NCBI GenBank assembly: GCA_900557645.1
Contig: USSZ01000031.1
Span: 1 to 11,873, forward strand
Reading direction: 5' to 3'
DNA from: an uncultured Eubacteriales bacterium
GTDB taxonomy: Bacteria > Bacillota > Clostridia > Christensenellales > UBA1242
DNA length: 11,873 nt
This document shows, piece by piece, positions 1-6,487 of the stretch. The notes below the pieces were generated by a model. The model searched no databases. It was not told the DNA's origin and was given only the letters and a program-made list of their open reading frames with translations. Every line of letters begins with the position of its first letter. The stretch's first letter is position 1. Made by a program: the position numbers and the translations under genes.

Positions 1-340
1 TAAAACAATAAAAAACATATAAATATATTAATTAAATTATTAATAATAAAAATTAATTCTTTGTTCATTTTAAATTAATCATAAAAATTTTAAAAATAAA
101 AATCGTAAAAAACAAAACACAATACTGATTTTATTTTTTATAATCCTAATTCATCAATATTTACACAAAACTAAATTTAATAAACTGAAAATATGTTGCA
201 CTTATTAAAAAATAGACGCAAAAAATGGTCATTTTTAAACGAGTAAATGTTCATTAAATTATTTTTGAAAAATTGATTGGTGCTAAACAATCATTTGTTT
301 ATGTATTAAAAAGATAAACTTCTTATTTCTTTTGAATATG
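1..340. other. AT-rich gene-free stretch
   Basis: I see no convincing gene here. The longest ATG-initiated frames I traced by hand are about 17 codons (plus strand, from 193) and 25 codons (minus strand, from about 251), both without a ribosome binding site. A short inverted repeat AAAAATG-GT-CATTTTT lies near 224-239. No cluster of DnaA boxes, tRNA or CRISPR-like repeats is visible. It probably separates the parAB terminator from an unseen gene to the left. Confidence 0.6.
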
Positions 341-347
341 ACAATAA

Positions 348-373
348 AAAAGAGAGAATATATTCTCTCTTTT
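348..373 (-). terminator. Terminator of the parA-parB operon
   Basis: A perfect 26-bp palindrome (13-bp arms, AAAGAGAGAATAT and its complement) lies 15 bp past the parB stop codon. Read on the minus strand it is followed by further T residues, as in an intrinsic terminator. The plus strand also has TTTTG after the stem, so it could work weakly in both directions. Confidence 0.8.
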
Positions 374-388
374 GTTGTATTTAAAATT

Positions 389-1345
389 TTAATTTGGATG
401 TCTTTTGTTATAATTTCTTAAATCTCCAAGTGTGATTTCTTTTTTCTTTAATAACTCAATCATATCTGCAAGACGATCTAAATCATCTCTAGAATAATAA
501 TCTATATAAATTCTTCCTTTATTATCGTTTCCAATAGCAGATACTTTTGTAGCAAAGACTCTTTGCATTTCATTTATCAATTCTTTTAACTCTAAAGATT
601 GTTCTTTAACTTTAGTGCTAGCATTTTTTGAAGGATTTAAGTAGTTTTTAACTGCTTTTTCAAGTTCTCGAACAGACATTTTCCCATCTGCAGCCTGACG
701 CGCTAATTTAATTTGTTGAGTCGTATCATCAACAACTACCAAACTTCTTGCGTGTCCACTTGATAAACGTCCATCTTCAATCATCTTAATTACATCTGGA
801 TAAAGTGATAATAATCTCAATGTATTTGCAACACTAGAACGACTCTTGCCTATTCTATCTGAAACAGTCTCCTGCGTTAAATTGTATTCATCCATTAATT
901 GTTTTATTGCTCTAGCCGCTTCAATAGGATTTAAATCTTCACGTTGAAGATTTTCTATTAAAGATATTTCTTTAATTTGCTTTTCAGTATAATTTTTTAT
1001 AACTACAGGGACTTTGTCAAGTTCTGCCAAATTGGCCGCTCTCCATCTTCTTTCACCTGCAATAATCATATATTTATCTTCATCTGTTTTTGTAACAACT
1101 AAAGGCTGAATAATTCCATGAAGTTTTATTGAACTTGCAAGTTCTTGCAATGCTTCTTCATCAAAATGTTTTCTAGGCTGATTTGGATTAGGATATATCT
1201 TTTTTATATCCATTTCAGTAACGCCATTATCATTTTTAACAACTTTTTTATTTTCTTGATTAGTTATGATTTCATTACTTTCTTCTTCATATAAGCCAAA
1301 AAGCGATTCAAGTCCTCTTCCTAAACCTTTCTTTTTATCCATCAT
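389..1345 (-). CDS. parB: ParB/Spo0J chromosome-partitioning protein
   Basis: ParB is a CTP-dependent DNA clamp that loads at parS sites, spreads, recruits SMC and stimulates the ParA ATPase. The 318 residues show the expected order. A basic N-terminal GLGRGLESLF (residues 7-16) resembles the ParA-activating tail. The ParB/Srx nucleotide-binding domain carries GERR (97-100) and ENLQRE (131-136). A helix-turn-helix begins near LTQETVSDRIGKSRSSV (156-172), and a C-terminal dimerisation region covers about 260-318. The start ATG overlaps the end of parA by 11 bases and is preceded by GAGAGAGG; the adjacent second ATG (1342) is equally possible. The family is assigned with confidence. No parS-like 16-mer was found by eye in this window, so its binding sites must lie elsewhere or diverge in sequence. 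Confidence 0.97.
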   Translation of the reverse strand: MMDKKKGLGRGLESLFGLYEEESNEIITNQENKKVVKNDNGVTEMDIKKIYPNPNQPRKHFDEEALQELASSIKLHGIIQPLVVTKTDEDKYMIIAGERRWRAANLAELDKVPVVIKNYTEKQIKEISLIENLQREDLNPIEAARAIKQLMDEYNLTQETVSDRIGKSRSSVANTLRLLSLYPDVIKMIEDGRLSSGHARSLVVVDDTTQQIKLARQAADGKMSVRELEKAVKNYLNPSKNASTKVKEQSLELKELINEMQRVFATKVSAIGNDNKGRIYIDYYSRDDLDRLADMIELLKKKEITLGDLRNYNKRHPN

Positions 1346-2162
1346 TTCTTACCTCTCTCAATTTTATTTTTGTATCTTTAGTTATTGTCTTATATTTCAC
1401 TTTATTTCTATCTAAAAATTCTTCTGCTAAAGACAAATATGCATCTGCACCCTTTGAATTTGGTTCATAAATCAAAATTGGTTCACCATGACTTGGTGCT
1501 TCTGCTAAACGTATATTTCTTGGAATGTAAGTAAAGAAAACTTTTTTACCAAAAAACTTTAATATTTCATCACCAACTTGTGTTGTCAAATTAGACCTTT
1601 TATCTTTCATAGTCATAACAACTCCCTCAATATCAATAGAAGGGTTTAAGTGAAATTTTATTAATCTTATTGTATTCATTAACTGGGTTATTCCCATTAA
1701 TGGATAATATTCACATTGCATTGGAATTATAACACTGTTACAAGCAGTCAATGCATTTACTGTAATCAACCCTAATGATGGTGGGCAGTCAATCATTATA
1801 AAATCATAACTATCTTTGACTTGATCTAATATCCCTTTAACGATTTTCTCTCTTTGTGGCATTTGAACCATTTCAATTTCTGCACCAGCCAAATCAACCG
1901 TAGATGGAATTATATCCAATCCTTCTATAATAGTTGGTAAAATAACCTCATTAACATTAGCATCTCCTGAGATTAAATCATAAATAGTTTTTAAATTTTT
2001 ATCTTTATCAATTCCAAGTCCACTTGTAGCATTGCCTTGAGGATCCATATCTAACACTAAAACCTTTTTCCCCATAGCCGCAACATAAGCAGCCAAATTA
2101 ATACATGTTGTTGTTTTCCCAACTCCACCTTTTTGATTTGCAAAAGCAATAATTTTTCCCAT
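1335..2162 (-). CDS. parA: ParA/Soj chromosome-partitioning ATPase
   Basis: This is a ParA-type P-loop ATPase that binds DNA non-specifically as an ATP dimer and is stimulated by ParB; in Firmicutes the Soj homologue also controls DnaA. The deviant Walker A motif KGGVGKTT is at residues 11-18, DMDPQGNAT (Walker A', 38-46) follows, and the Walker B-like MIDCPPSLG is at 123-131. At 275 residues it is slightly longer than the typical 250-260, because of a charged C-terminal tail after the EFLDR region. The start is fixed by GAGG seven bases upstream (TCGAGGTTTATATG). It overlaps parB by 11 bases and is co-transcribed with it. In related genomes it usually follows rsmG on the same strand; here the neighbouring genes run the other way. 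Confidence 0.97.
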   Translation of the reverse strand: MGKIIAFANQKGGVGKTTTCINLAAYVAAMGKKVLVLDMDPQGNATSGLGIDKDKNLKTIYDLISGDANVNEVILPTIIEGLDIIPSTVDLAGAEIEMVQMPQREKIVKGILDQVKDSYDFIMIDCPPSLGLITVNALTACNSVIIPMQCEYYPLMGITQLMNTIRLIKFHLNPSIDIEGVVMTMKDKRSNLTTQVGDEILKFFGKKVFFTYIPRNIRLAEAPSHGEPILIYEPNSKGADAYLSLAEEFLDRNKVKYKTITKDTKIKLREVRNDG

Positions 2163-2192
2163 ATAAACCTCGATTGTTTTATTTACATATAT

Positions 2193-2201
2193 ATAATAAC
2201 A
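2193..2201 (-). promoter_or_regulatory. Tentative extended -10 promoter for parAB
   Basis: On the minus strand TGTTATTAT matches the extended -10 form TGnTATnnT and lies about 30 bases upstream of the parA ATG. No good -35 hexamer sits at the right distance (TTGAAT at 2214-2209 is too close). This is the best candidate I can see, and it is weak. Confidence 0.3.
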
Positions 2202-2435
2202 TAAATTTATTCAAATTTTAAGTCTTTTTTATTTTTTTTATAGTTTTTTGACTTATATTTTGAAAAAATTTGACATTTTATTTGATATATATATTAAAAT
2301 TGACAAAAAAATTATAATTTCTATTAATTTTTATATTTTTTAAACCTCGACTTTCTTAAATGATATAAACTATTTGTTTTGCTAAATTATTCTACTGAAT
2401 ATTAATAATTAATTACTAATATTTTATGTAAGGTA

Positions 2436-2464
2436 TTGACAATTACTTCTATACAATTTATAAT
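2436..2464 (+). promoter_or_regulatory. Perfect-consensus sigma-A promoter
   Basis: TTGACA (2436-2441) and TATAAT (2459-2464) are separated by exactly 17 bases. Transcription should start near 2471, only about 14 bases before the ATG of the 308-residue gene. The predicted 5' end therefore falls inside the AAAGGAG ribosome binding site (2470-2476), giving an unusually short leader. Confidence 0.85.
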
Positions 2465-2484
2465 TTGACAAAGGAGATAAATTT

Positions 2485-3411
2485 ATGGCAACATTAAAAT
2501 TAGATGCATACATTCCAAGTAAGGGAGAGTATGAAAAGTATTTTGATAAATTTCGTGCATTCATGAGTGCTGATTTATCAGAAAAAGCAGACGAACAAGG
2601 TGCTTATCATGACGAAGTTTATGAAGGAAAAGGATGGTATCCACTTCGTTCGGCCTTGTCGGGTTCTGTTGATAGACTATACTCTGGGAACAAGAATGGC
2701 TTTCTCGTTTGGTCTAATTCTATCACTTTTAATGCCGGCTTGCGTGTCGCTTTTAAGGTAATCTATAATCCAGAATGCAACCTTGTTAAAGGTTGCCGAA
2801 CTGAAAAAAGAACAACCTTAGTATATGATGAAAAAAAGGAAAAGAATATTAATGTAACAAGTTCTGCTCCAATAGTAAAATTTGGAGGAAAAGATTGTAT
2901 ATGGCTCAACAAAGAAGACTGCGAAAGTGGAAAATCTAATGAAATGGAACTTTGGACTTTAGATTTAGTTGAAAGAGCAGTGCCATTTGATAAAGATGGA
3001 GAAACAAATGATTTTGCGAAGGCAACAGAACTTATTGCACAATGTGATAGGGTATTAAAAGAAAATTGCACTAAAGAAGAACTTGATATGATTATTCCTG
3101 TTGAAATGAGTAGTGAAGATAATTATGAAAAAACAACTTCAATAATAAAAAATAAAGAAGAGATAACGGTTAAAGATTTATTTAATCAAGTTTCAGAAGG
3201 GGAAATAACAGTAGAAGAATTGAGAGCAGGTCTTAAGGAAATTTTAAATAGAGAAAGAAAAAGACCTGGAGTAACTCAAGAAGATGCTATTAAACTTGGA
3301 CAAGAGATTGCATCTGAAGCAAAGAAACTAGAGGAAAAACTTGCTGAGAAAGAAAAAGTAGAAGCAGCATTCAAAGAAGTTGATTCACAAATAGATTCAT
3401 TGGGAATTTAG
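2485..3411 (+). CDS. Unknown 308-aa protein with lectin/DUF6273-like stretch
   Basis: I do not recognise this as a named gene. The start is secure: AAAGGAG lies eight bases upstream, behind a perfect promoter. There is no signal peptide or membrane segment, so it is probably cytoplasmic. Residues 50-91 run from GWYPLRSALSG to FNAGLRVAFKV. This W-x-LRS ... G-(V/L/F)R-x-A pattern resembles the end of DUF6273 or C-type-lectin-like domains as I remember them; a similar WLN...LWTLD segment follows at 139-160. The C-terminal third (about 243-308) is Lys/Glu-rich and predicted coiled coil. The DNA for residues 50-91 is clearly less AT-rich than the rest of the gene, roughly 45% G+C across 2641-2760 against about 18-25% in sampled flanks. 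It uses CGT, CTC, GCC and GTC codons that are rare nearby. It forms a two-gene unit with the 38-codon frame after it. Function unknown. Confidence 0.85.
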   Translation: MATLKLDAYIPSKGEYEKYFDKFRAFMSADLSEKADEQGAYHDEVYEGKGWYPLRSALSGSVDRLYSGNKNGFLVWSNSITFNAGLRVAFKVIYNPECNLVKGCRTEKRTTLVYDEKKEKNINVTSSAPIVKFGGKDCIWLNKEDCESGKSNEMELWTLDLVERAVPFDKDGETNDFAKATELIAQCDRVLKENCTKEELDMIIPVEMSSEDNYEKTTSIIKNKEEITVKDLFNQVSEGEITVEELRAGLKEILNRERKRPGVTQEDAIKLGQEIASEAKKLEEKLAEKEKVEAAFKEVDSQIDSLGI

Positions 3412-3423
3412 GGAGGAATAAAA

Positions 3424-3540
3424 ATGGAAACAACACAAGTAATATTTGATAAAATAGAAAGGCAAATAGATCAATATTGTGATTTATTAAAACAGGACAA
3501 AGTTCTTCAAAAAATTATCAAAAATAATAAAACAAACTAA
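3424..3540 (+). CDS. 38-residue microprotein, unknown
   Basis: This short frame begins METTQVIFDKIERQIDQYC and ends in a lysine/asparagine-rich tail. It is supported by a strong GGGAGG ribosome binding site (3411-3416) seven bases before the ATG. It starts only 12 bases after the stop codon of the 308-residue gene and is followed by an intrinsic terminator, so it looks like the second gene of a two-gene operon. The product is mostly charged and probably helical, with a single Cys and no membrane segment. No family is recognised. It could be a partner or regulator of the upstream protein, but nothing in the sequence shows that. Confidence 0.6.
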   Translation: METTQVIFDKIERQIDQYCDLLKQDKVLQKIIKNNKTN

Positions 3541-3584
3541 TTTGCTTAATAAAACTTAAAATATAACTTTTACAATTTATTTTT

Positions 3585-3622
3585 AGAATATATTTAATAT
3601 TATTTTAAATATATTCTTTTTT
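3585..3622 (+). terminator. Terminator after the 308-aa/38-aa gene pair
   Basis: A 13-bp perfect stem (AGAATATATTTAA and its complement) with a 7-base loop is followed by TTTTT. It lies 44 bp beyond the microprotein stop codon and separates this unit from mnmG. Confidence 0.75.
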
Positions 3623-3684
3623 ATTGTTTATATTAAATATTTTCAACTTAATATATATTTTCTGTATTAAGTGATATTTACTAT

Positions 3685-3713
3685 TTGGAATTTTAAAAAA
3701 AATAGATTATAAT
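3685..3713 (+). promoter_or_regulatory. Promoter of mnmG-rsmG
   Basis: TTGGAA (3685-3690) and TATAAT (3708-3713) have 17-bp spacing, placing the transcript start near 3720. A TGAGG ribosome binding site lies just ahead of the mnmG ATG at 3743. The pair thus has its own promoter rather than relying on mnmE read-through. Confidence 0.65.
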
Positions 3714-3742
3714 ATTTTAGTAAATTTTAGTTTGAGGAAAAA

Positions 3743-5626
3743 ATGGAAAATTTTGATGCTATTGTTATAGGGGCGGGGCATGCTGGCTGTGAAGCAGCAT
3801 TAGCACTTGCAAGAACTGGAAATAAAACTTTACTTTTAACACTGAGTCTTGACGCAGTGGCATTTTTGGCTTGCAATCCTTCAATAGGTGGAACTGCAAA
3901 AGGGCAACTTGTTTGTGAAGTAGATGCTCTTGGTGGAGAAATGGGAGTGAATACTGATAAAACTCTTATACAACTTCGTATGTTAAACAGTGGAAAAGGT
4001 CCTGCTGTTCAGTCTTTAAGAGCACAAGCCGATAAAATTGAATATCACAATCAAATGAAATTAACTCTTGAAAAAACAGAAAATTTATTTTTAAGACAAG
4101 GAGAAGTTATTGATATTCAAGAGAATAAAGATTTTAAAATAATCACAACTGCAGTTGGACAAAAGTTTAGTTGTCGTGCTGTTGTTTTTGCAACGGGTGT
4201 CTATCTTAAAAGTAGAATTATTATAGGTGATTGGACAAAAGATTGTGGACCAAATGGTTTTTCTAATGCTCAAAAACTTTCTGATAGTTTATCTAATCTT
4301 GGTGTCAAACTATTAAGATTTAAAACAGGAACACCTGCAAGAATTAATGGAAGAAGCATTGACTATTCTTGTCTTGAAATACAAAAGGGTGAAGAAAACA
4401 TTCAAAACTTTTCTTTCATAACTAAACGCAAGCCTAAAAATAAAGCAGTTTGTTATTTAACATATACAAATCTAACAACCCATAAAATTATACAAGACAA
4501 CTTGGATAAAGCACCTGTTTTTTCTGGGCTTATCAAAGGTATTGGCCCTAGATATTGTCCTTCTATTGAAACAAAAATTGTTCGTTTTGCAGATAAAGAA
4601 CGTCATCAACTGTTTCTTGAACCTGAATCATTATCTACAAATGAAGTATACATTCAGGGTTTTTCTACTTCGATGCCGGTTGATGTTCAAGAAAAGATGA
4701 TTCATTCTGTTAAAGGTCTTGAAAATGCAGAAATAATGAGAGATAGTTATGCAATTGAATATGATTGCATTGAACCTACTCAACTTCTTCCTACACTTGA
4801 ATTAAAGGGACATAAAGGGCTTTTCTTTGCTGGGCAAATAAATGGAACGTCAGGTTATGAAGAAGCGGCTGCACAAGGCATCATCGCTGGAATAAACGCA
4901 AATCTTTATCTTAAAGACAAGGAACAACTTGTGCTTAAAAGAAGTGATGGCTATATTGGTGTTCTTATTGATGATATCGTAACCAAAGGGACAAATGAGC
5001 CTTATAGAATGATGACCAGCAGGGCAGAATATAGACTTTTCTTAAGACAAGATAATGCTGATTTACGATTAACCGAAATAGGAAGAAAGGTTGGTTTGGT
5101 TGACGATAAAAGATATAAAATTTTTAAAACAAAACAAAAGAAACTTAATGAGATTTTAAAATTAATTGAAACTAAATATAAAGTTGAACAAATAAAAGAT
5201 TTATTTTATAGCAATAATGAAAATCTTCCTAAAGAAAGTATATCAGTAAAAGATATGCTTAAAAGAAGCAATATTGATGCATTTAAAGTTAATAATTATC
5301 TTCATATTTTTGATAAATATAGTTATGAAATCATCAATGAAATGAATATTATGGTCAAATATGAAGGCTATTTAAAACAACAATATGAAGAAATTGAAAA
5401 ATTCAAAAAAAATGAAAACACTATCATTCCTGAAGATTTTGACTATAAAAAATATCACGGATTAAGACTTGAAGCAAGTGAAAAATTATCTGAAATTAAA
5501 CCTTTAAACATAGGACAAGCATCAAGAATTTCTGGTGTTTCTCCTTCGGATATTGCAGTTCTCAGTGTGCTAGTTAAAAAATTTAATGAAGAAAAAAAGG
5601 CTAAAAAAAATGAAAATATTAATTAA
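3743..5626 (+). CDS. mnmG: MnmG/GidA tRNA wobble-uridine modification enzyme
   Basis: MnmG is the FAD-dependent partner of MnmE. The complex adds a (carboxy)methylaminomethyl group to carbon 5 of the wobble uridine U34 in several tRNAs. The 627 residues match the usual 620-630. The N-terminal Rossmann motif GAGHAGCEAA (10-19) binds FAD. The family signatures CNPSIGGTAKGQL (about 44-56), KTGTPARING and GQINGTSGYEEAAAQG (about 365-380) are all present, and the C-terminal helical MnmE-binding domain appears complete, ending with the conserved SGVSPSDIAVL. The start has TGAGG upstream. It overlaps rsmG slightly and is co-transcribed with it. It normally follows mnmE on the same strand, but here the two are on opposite strands with rsmG nearer to mnmE, so the block appears inverted. 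Confidence 0.98.
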   Translation: MENFDAIVIGAGHAGCEAALALARTGNKTLLLTLSLDAVAFLACNPSIGGTAKGQLVCEVDALGGEMGVNTDKTLIQLRMLNSGKGPAVQSLRAQADKIEYHNQMKLTLEKTENLFLRQGEVIDIQENKDFKIITTAVGQKFSCRAVVFATGVYLKSRIIIGDWTKDCGPNGFSNAQKLSDSLSNLGVKLLRFKTGTPARINGRSIDYSCLEIQKGEENIQNFSFITKRKPKNKAVCYLTYTNLTTHKIIQDNLDKAPVFSGLIKGIGPRYCPSIETKIVRFADKERHQLFLEPESLSTNEVYIQGFSTSMPVDVQEKMIHSVKGLENAEIMRDSYAIEYDCIEPTQLLPTLELKGHKGLFFAGQINGTSGYEEAAAQGIIAGINANLYLKDKEQLVLKRSDGYIGVLIDDIVTKGTNEPYRMMTSRAEYRLFLRQDNADLRLTEIGRKVGLVDDKRYKIFKTKQKKLNEILKLIETKYKVEQIKDLFYSNNENLPKESISVKDMLKRSNIDAFKVNNYLHIFDKYSYEIINEMNIMVKYEGYLKQQYEEIEKFKKNENTIIPEDFDYKKYHGLRLEASEKLSEIKPLNIGQASRISGVSPSDIAVLSVLVKKFNEEKKAKKNENIN

Positions 5627-6311
5627 AGATATATTTGATAGTTACAATATAAAACTTAATGACATTCAAATAAATCAATTTGAATCTTATTTAACTTTCC
5701 TTATTCAAGAAAATGAAAAATTTAATCTTACTGCTATCACACAGCCAAAAGAAATTATTATAAAACATTTTATTGATAGTGTTTTGCCTTACAAAGATAT
5801 TCCTTTAAATTCAAAAGTAATTGATGTAGGCACAGGAGCAGGATTTCCAGGAATACCTTTAAAAATCTTAAGAAATGATTTGCACTTAACTTTACTTGAT
5901 AGTCTTCAAAAAAGAATAAACTTTTTAAATAATCTGCTTGAAAAACTTAATATAAAAGATGTAAAAACCATTCATTCAAGGGCAGAAGATTATGTTAGTT
6001 CAAACAGAGAAATATTTGACATAGCACTATCGAGAGCAGTGGCATCAATTCCAACTCTTGCTGAATATTTAATTCCTTATGTAAAAATAAATGGACTTGT
6101 TATGATGTATAAGGGTAGCAAGGTAAATGAAGAAATTGCTTTAGGGCAAAAAGCAATAAATGAACTTGGTGGAAAAATTATTAAAGTTCAAAATTTTTAT
6201 TTATCTGAAGTTGACAGTGAACGAAATATTGTTTTTATAAAAAAAATACATTCCACTAACAAAAAATATCCTAGAGGCAAAAATCTTCCAAAAATAAAGC
6301 CAATATTATAA
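5610..6311 (+). CDS. rsmG: RsmG 16S rRNA m7G527 methyltransferase
   Basis: RsmG (GidB) methylates N7 of G527 in 16S rRNA using S-adenosylmethionine; its loss gives low-level streptomycin resistance in several bacteria. The SAM-binding motif VIDVGTGAGFPGIPL is at residues 70-84. Upstream, NEKFNLTAIT and the HFIDSVL segment are typical, and the SRAVA motif follows. I chose the ATG at 5610 (233 residues). It matches the usual family N-terminus and has AAGG upstream, whereas the in-frame ATG at 5586 has no ribosome binding site and would add a run of lysines. With this start the gene overlaps the end of mnmG by 17 bases, suggesting translational coupling. Confidence 0.95.
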   Translation: MKILIKDIFDSYNIKLNDIQINQFESYLTFLIQENEKFNLTAITQPKEIIIKHFIDSVLPYKDIPLNSKVIDVGTGAGFPGIPLKILRNDLHLTLLDSLQKRINFLNNLLEKLNIKDVKTIHSRAEDYVSSNREIFDIALSRAVASIPTLAEYLIPYVKINGLVMMYKGSKVNEEIALGQKAINELGGKIIKVQNFYLSEVDSERNIVFIKKIHSTNKKYPRGKNLPKIKPIL

Positions 6312-6338
6312 AAAATATTAAATCGAAAAAGTATATTT

Positions 6339-6373
6339 AAAAAAACATATTAGATTGTCTAATATGTTTTTTT
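6339..6373. terminator. Bidirectional terminator between rsmG and mnmE
   Basis: A stem of about 14-16 bp built on AAAACATATTAGA and its complement, with a TTG loop, has a T9 run on the plus strand. It has A residues on the other side that become a U-tail on the minus strand. It can end the mnmG-rsmG transcript and, in the other direction, the mnmE transcript. Confidence 0.85.
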
Positions 6374-6424
6374 TTAAACTGACTCTTTATTATTTATTTA
6401 GCACAAATATTGACAAATATTACT

Positions 6425-6467
6425 GTTAATCGATTAAACACAAGAGCCTTGTGTTTAATCGCTTAAC
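6425..6467. repeat. 43-bp near-perfect palindrome beside mnmE
   Basis: Two 20-base arms are separated by the loop AGC: a 14-bp perfect inner stem (CGATTAAACACAAG), one mismatch, then five more pairs (GTTAA). The arms also contain a direct near-repeat, TTAATCGATTAA (6426-6437, itself palindromic) and TTAATCGCTTAA (6455-6466). It is more GC-rich than its surroundings and lies 20 bp from the mnmE stop codon. On the minus strand no T-run follows it, so it is not a classical mnmE terminator. On the plus strand T-rich DNA follows, but rsmG already has a terminator upstream. It may be an RNA 3'-end stabiliser or a protein-binding site; the role is unknown. Confidence 0.75.
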
Positions 6468-6487
6468 GTCTTATTTTTTCTTATAGA

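Larger units (their letters stand above)
2163..2484. other. Divergent intergenic control region (parA / 308-aa gene)
   Basis: These 322 bp separate divergent genes and consist mostly of A and T tracts. They hold the parA ribosome binding site and possible promoter on the left, and the consensus promoter of the 308-residue gene on the right. Two further TTGACA hexamers (2270-2275 and 2300-2305) lack a convincing -10 partner. The 10-mer TAAACCTCGA occurs twice in direct orientation (2164-2173, 2341-2350). No RNA gene or riboswitch is recognisable. Confidence 0.6.

Noticed and set aside
193..246. 17-codon plus-strand frame in the left gene-free stretch
   Set aside because: It is too short, has no ribosome binding site and no recognisable promoter.
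2567..2761. 64-codon plus-strand frame inside the 308-aa gene
   Set aside because: It is a shadow frame fully inside a well-supported gene, with no ribosome binding site or promoter of its own.
2763..3071. 102-codon minus-strand frame opposite the 308-aa gene
   Set aside because: It is antisense to a gene with a strong promoter and start; its Ser/Phe/Leu-rich composition is typical of the complement of Lys/Glu-rich coding DNA.
4091..4273. 60-codon minus-strand frame in mnmG
   Set aside because: It is antisense to highly conserved mnmG sequence and has no supporting signals.
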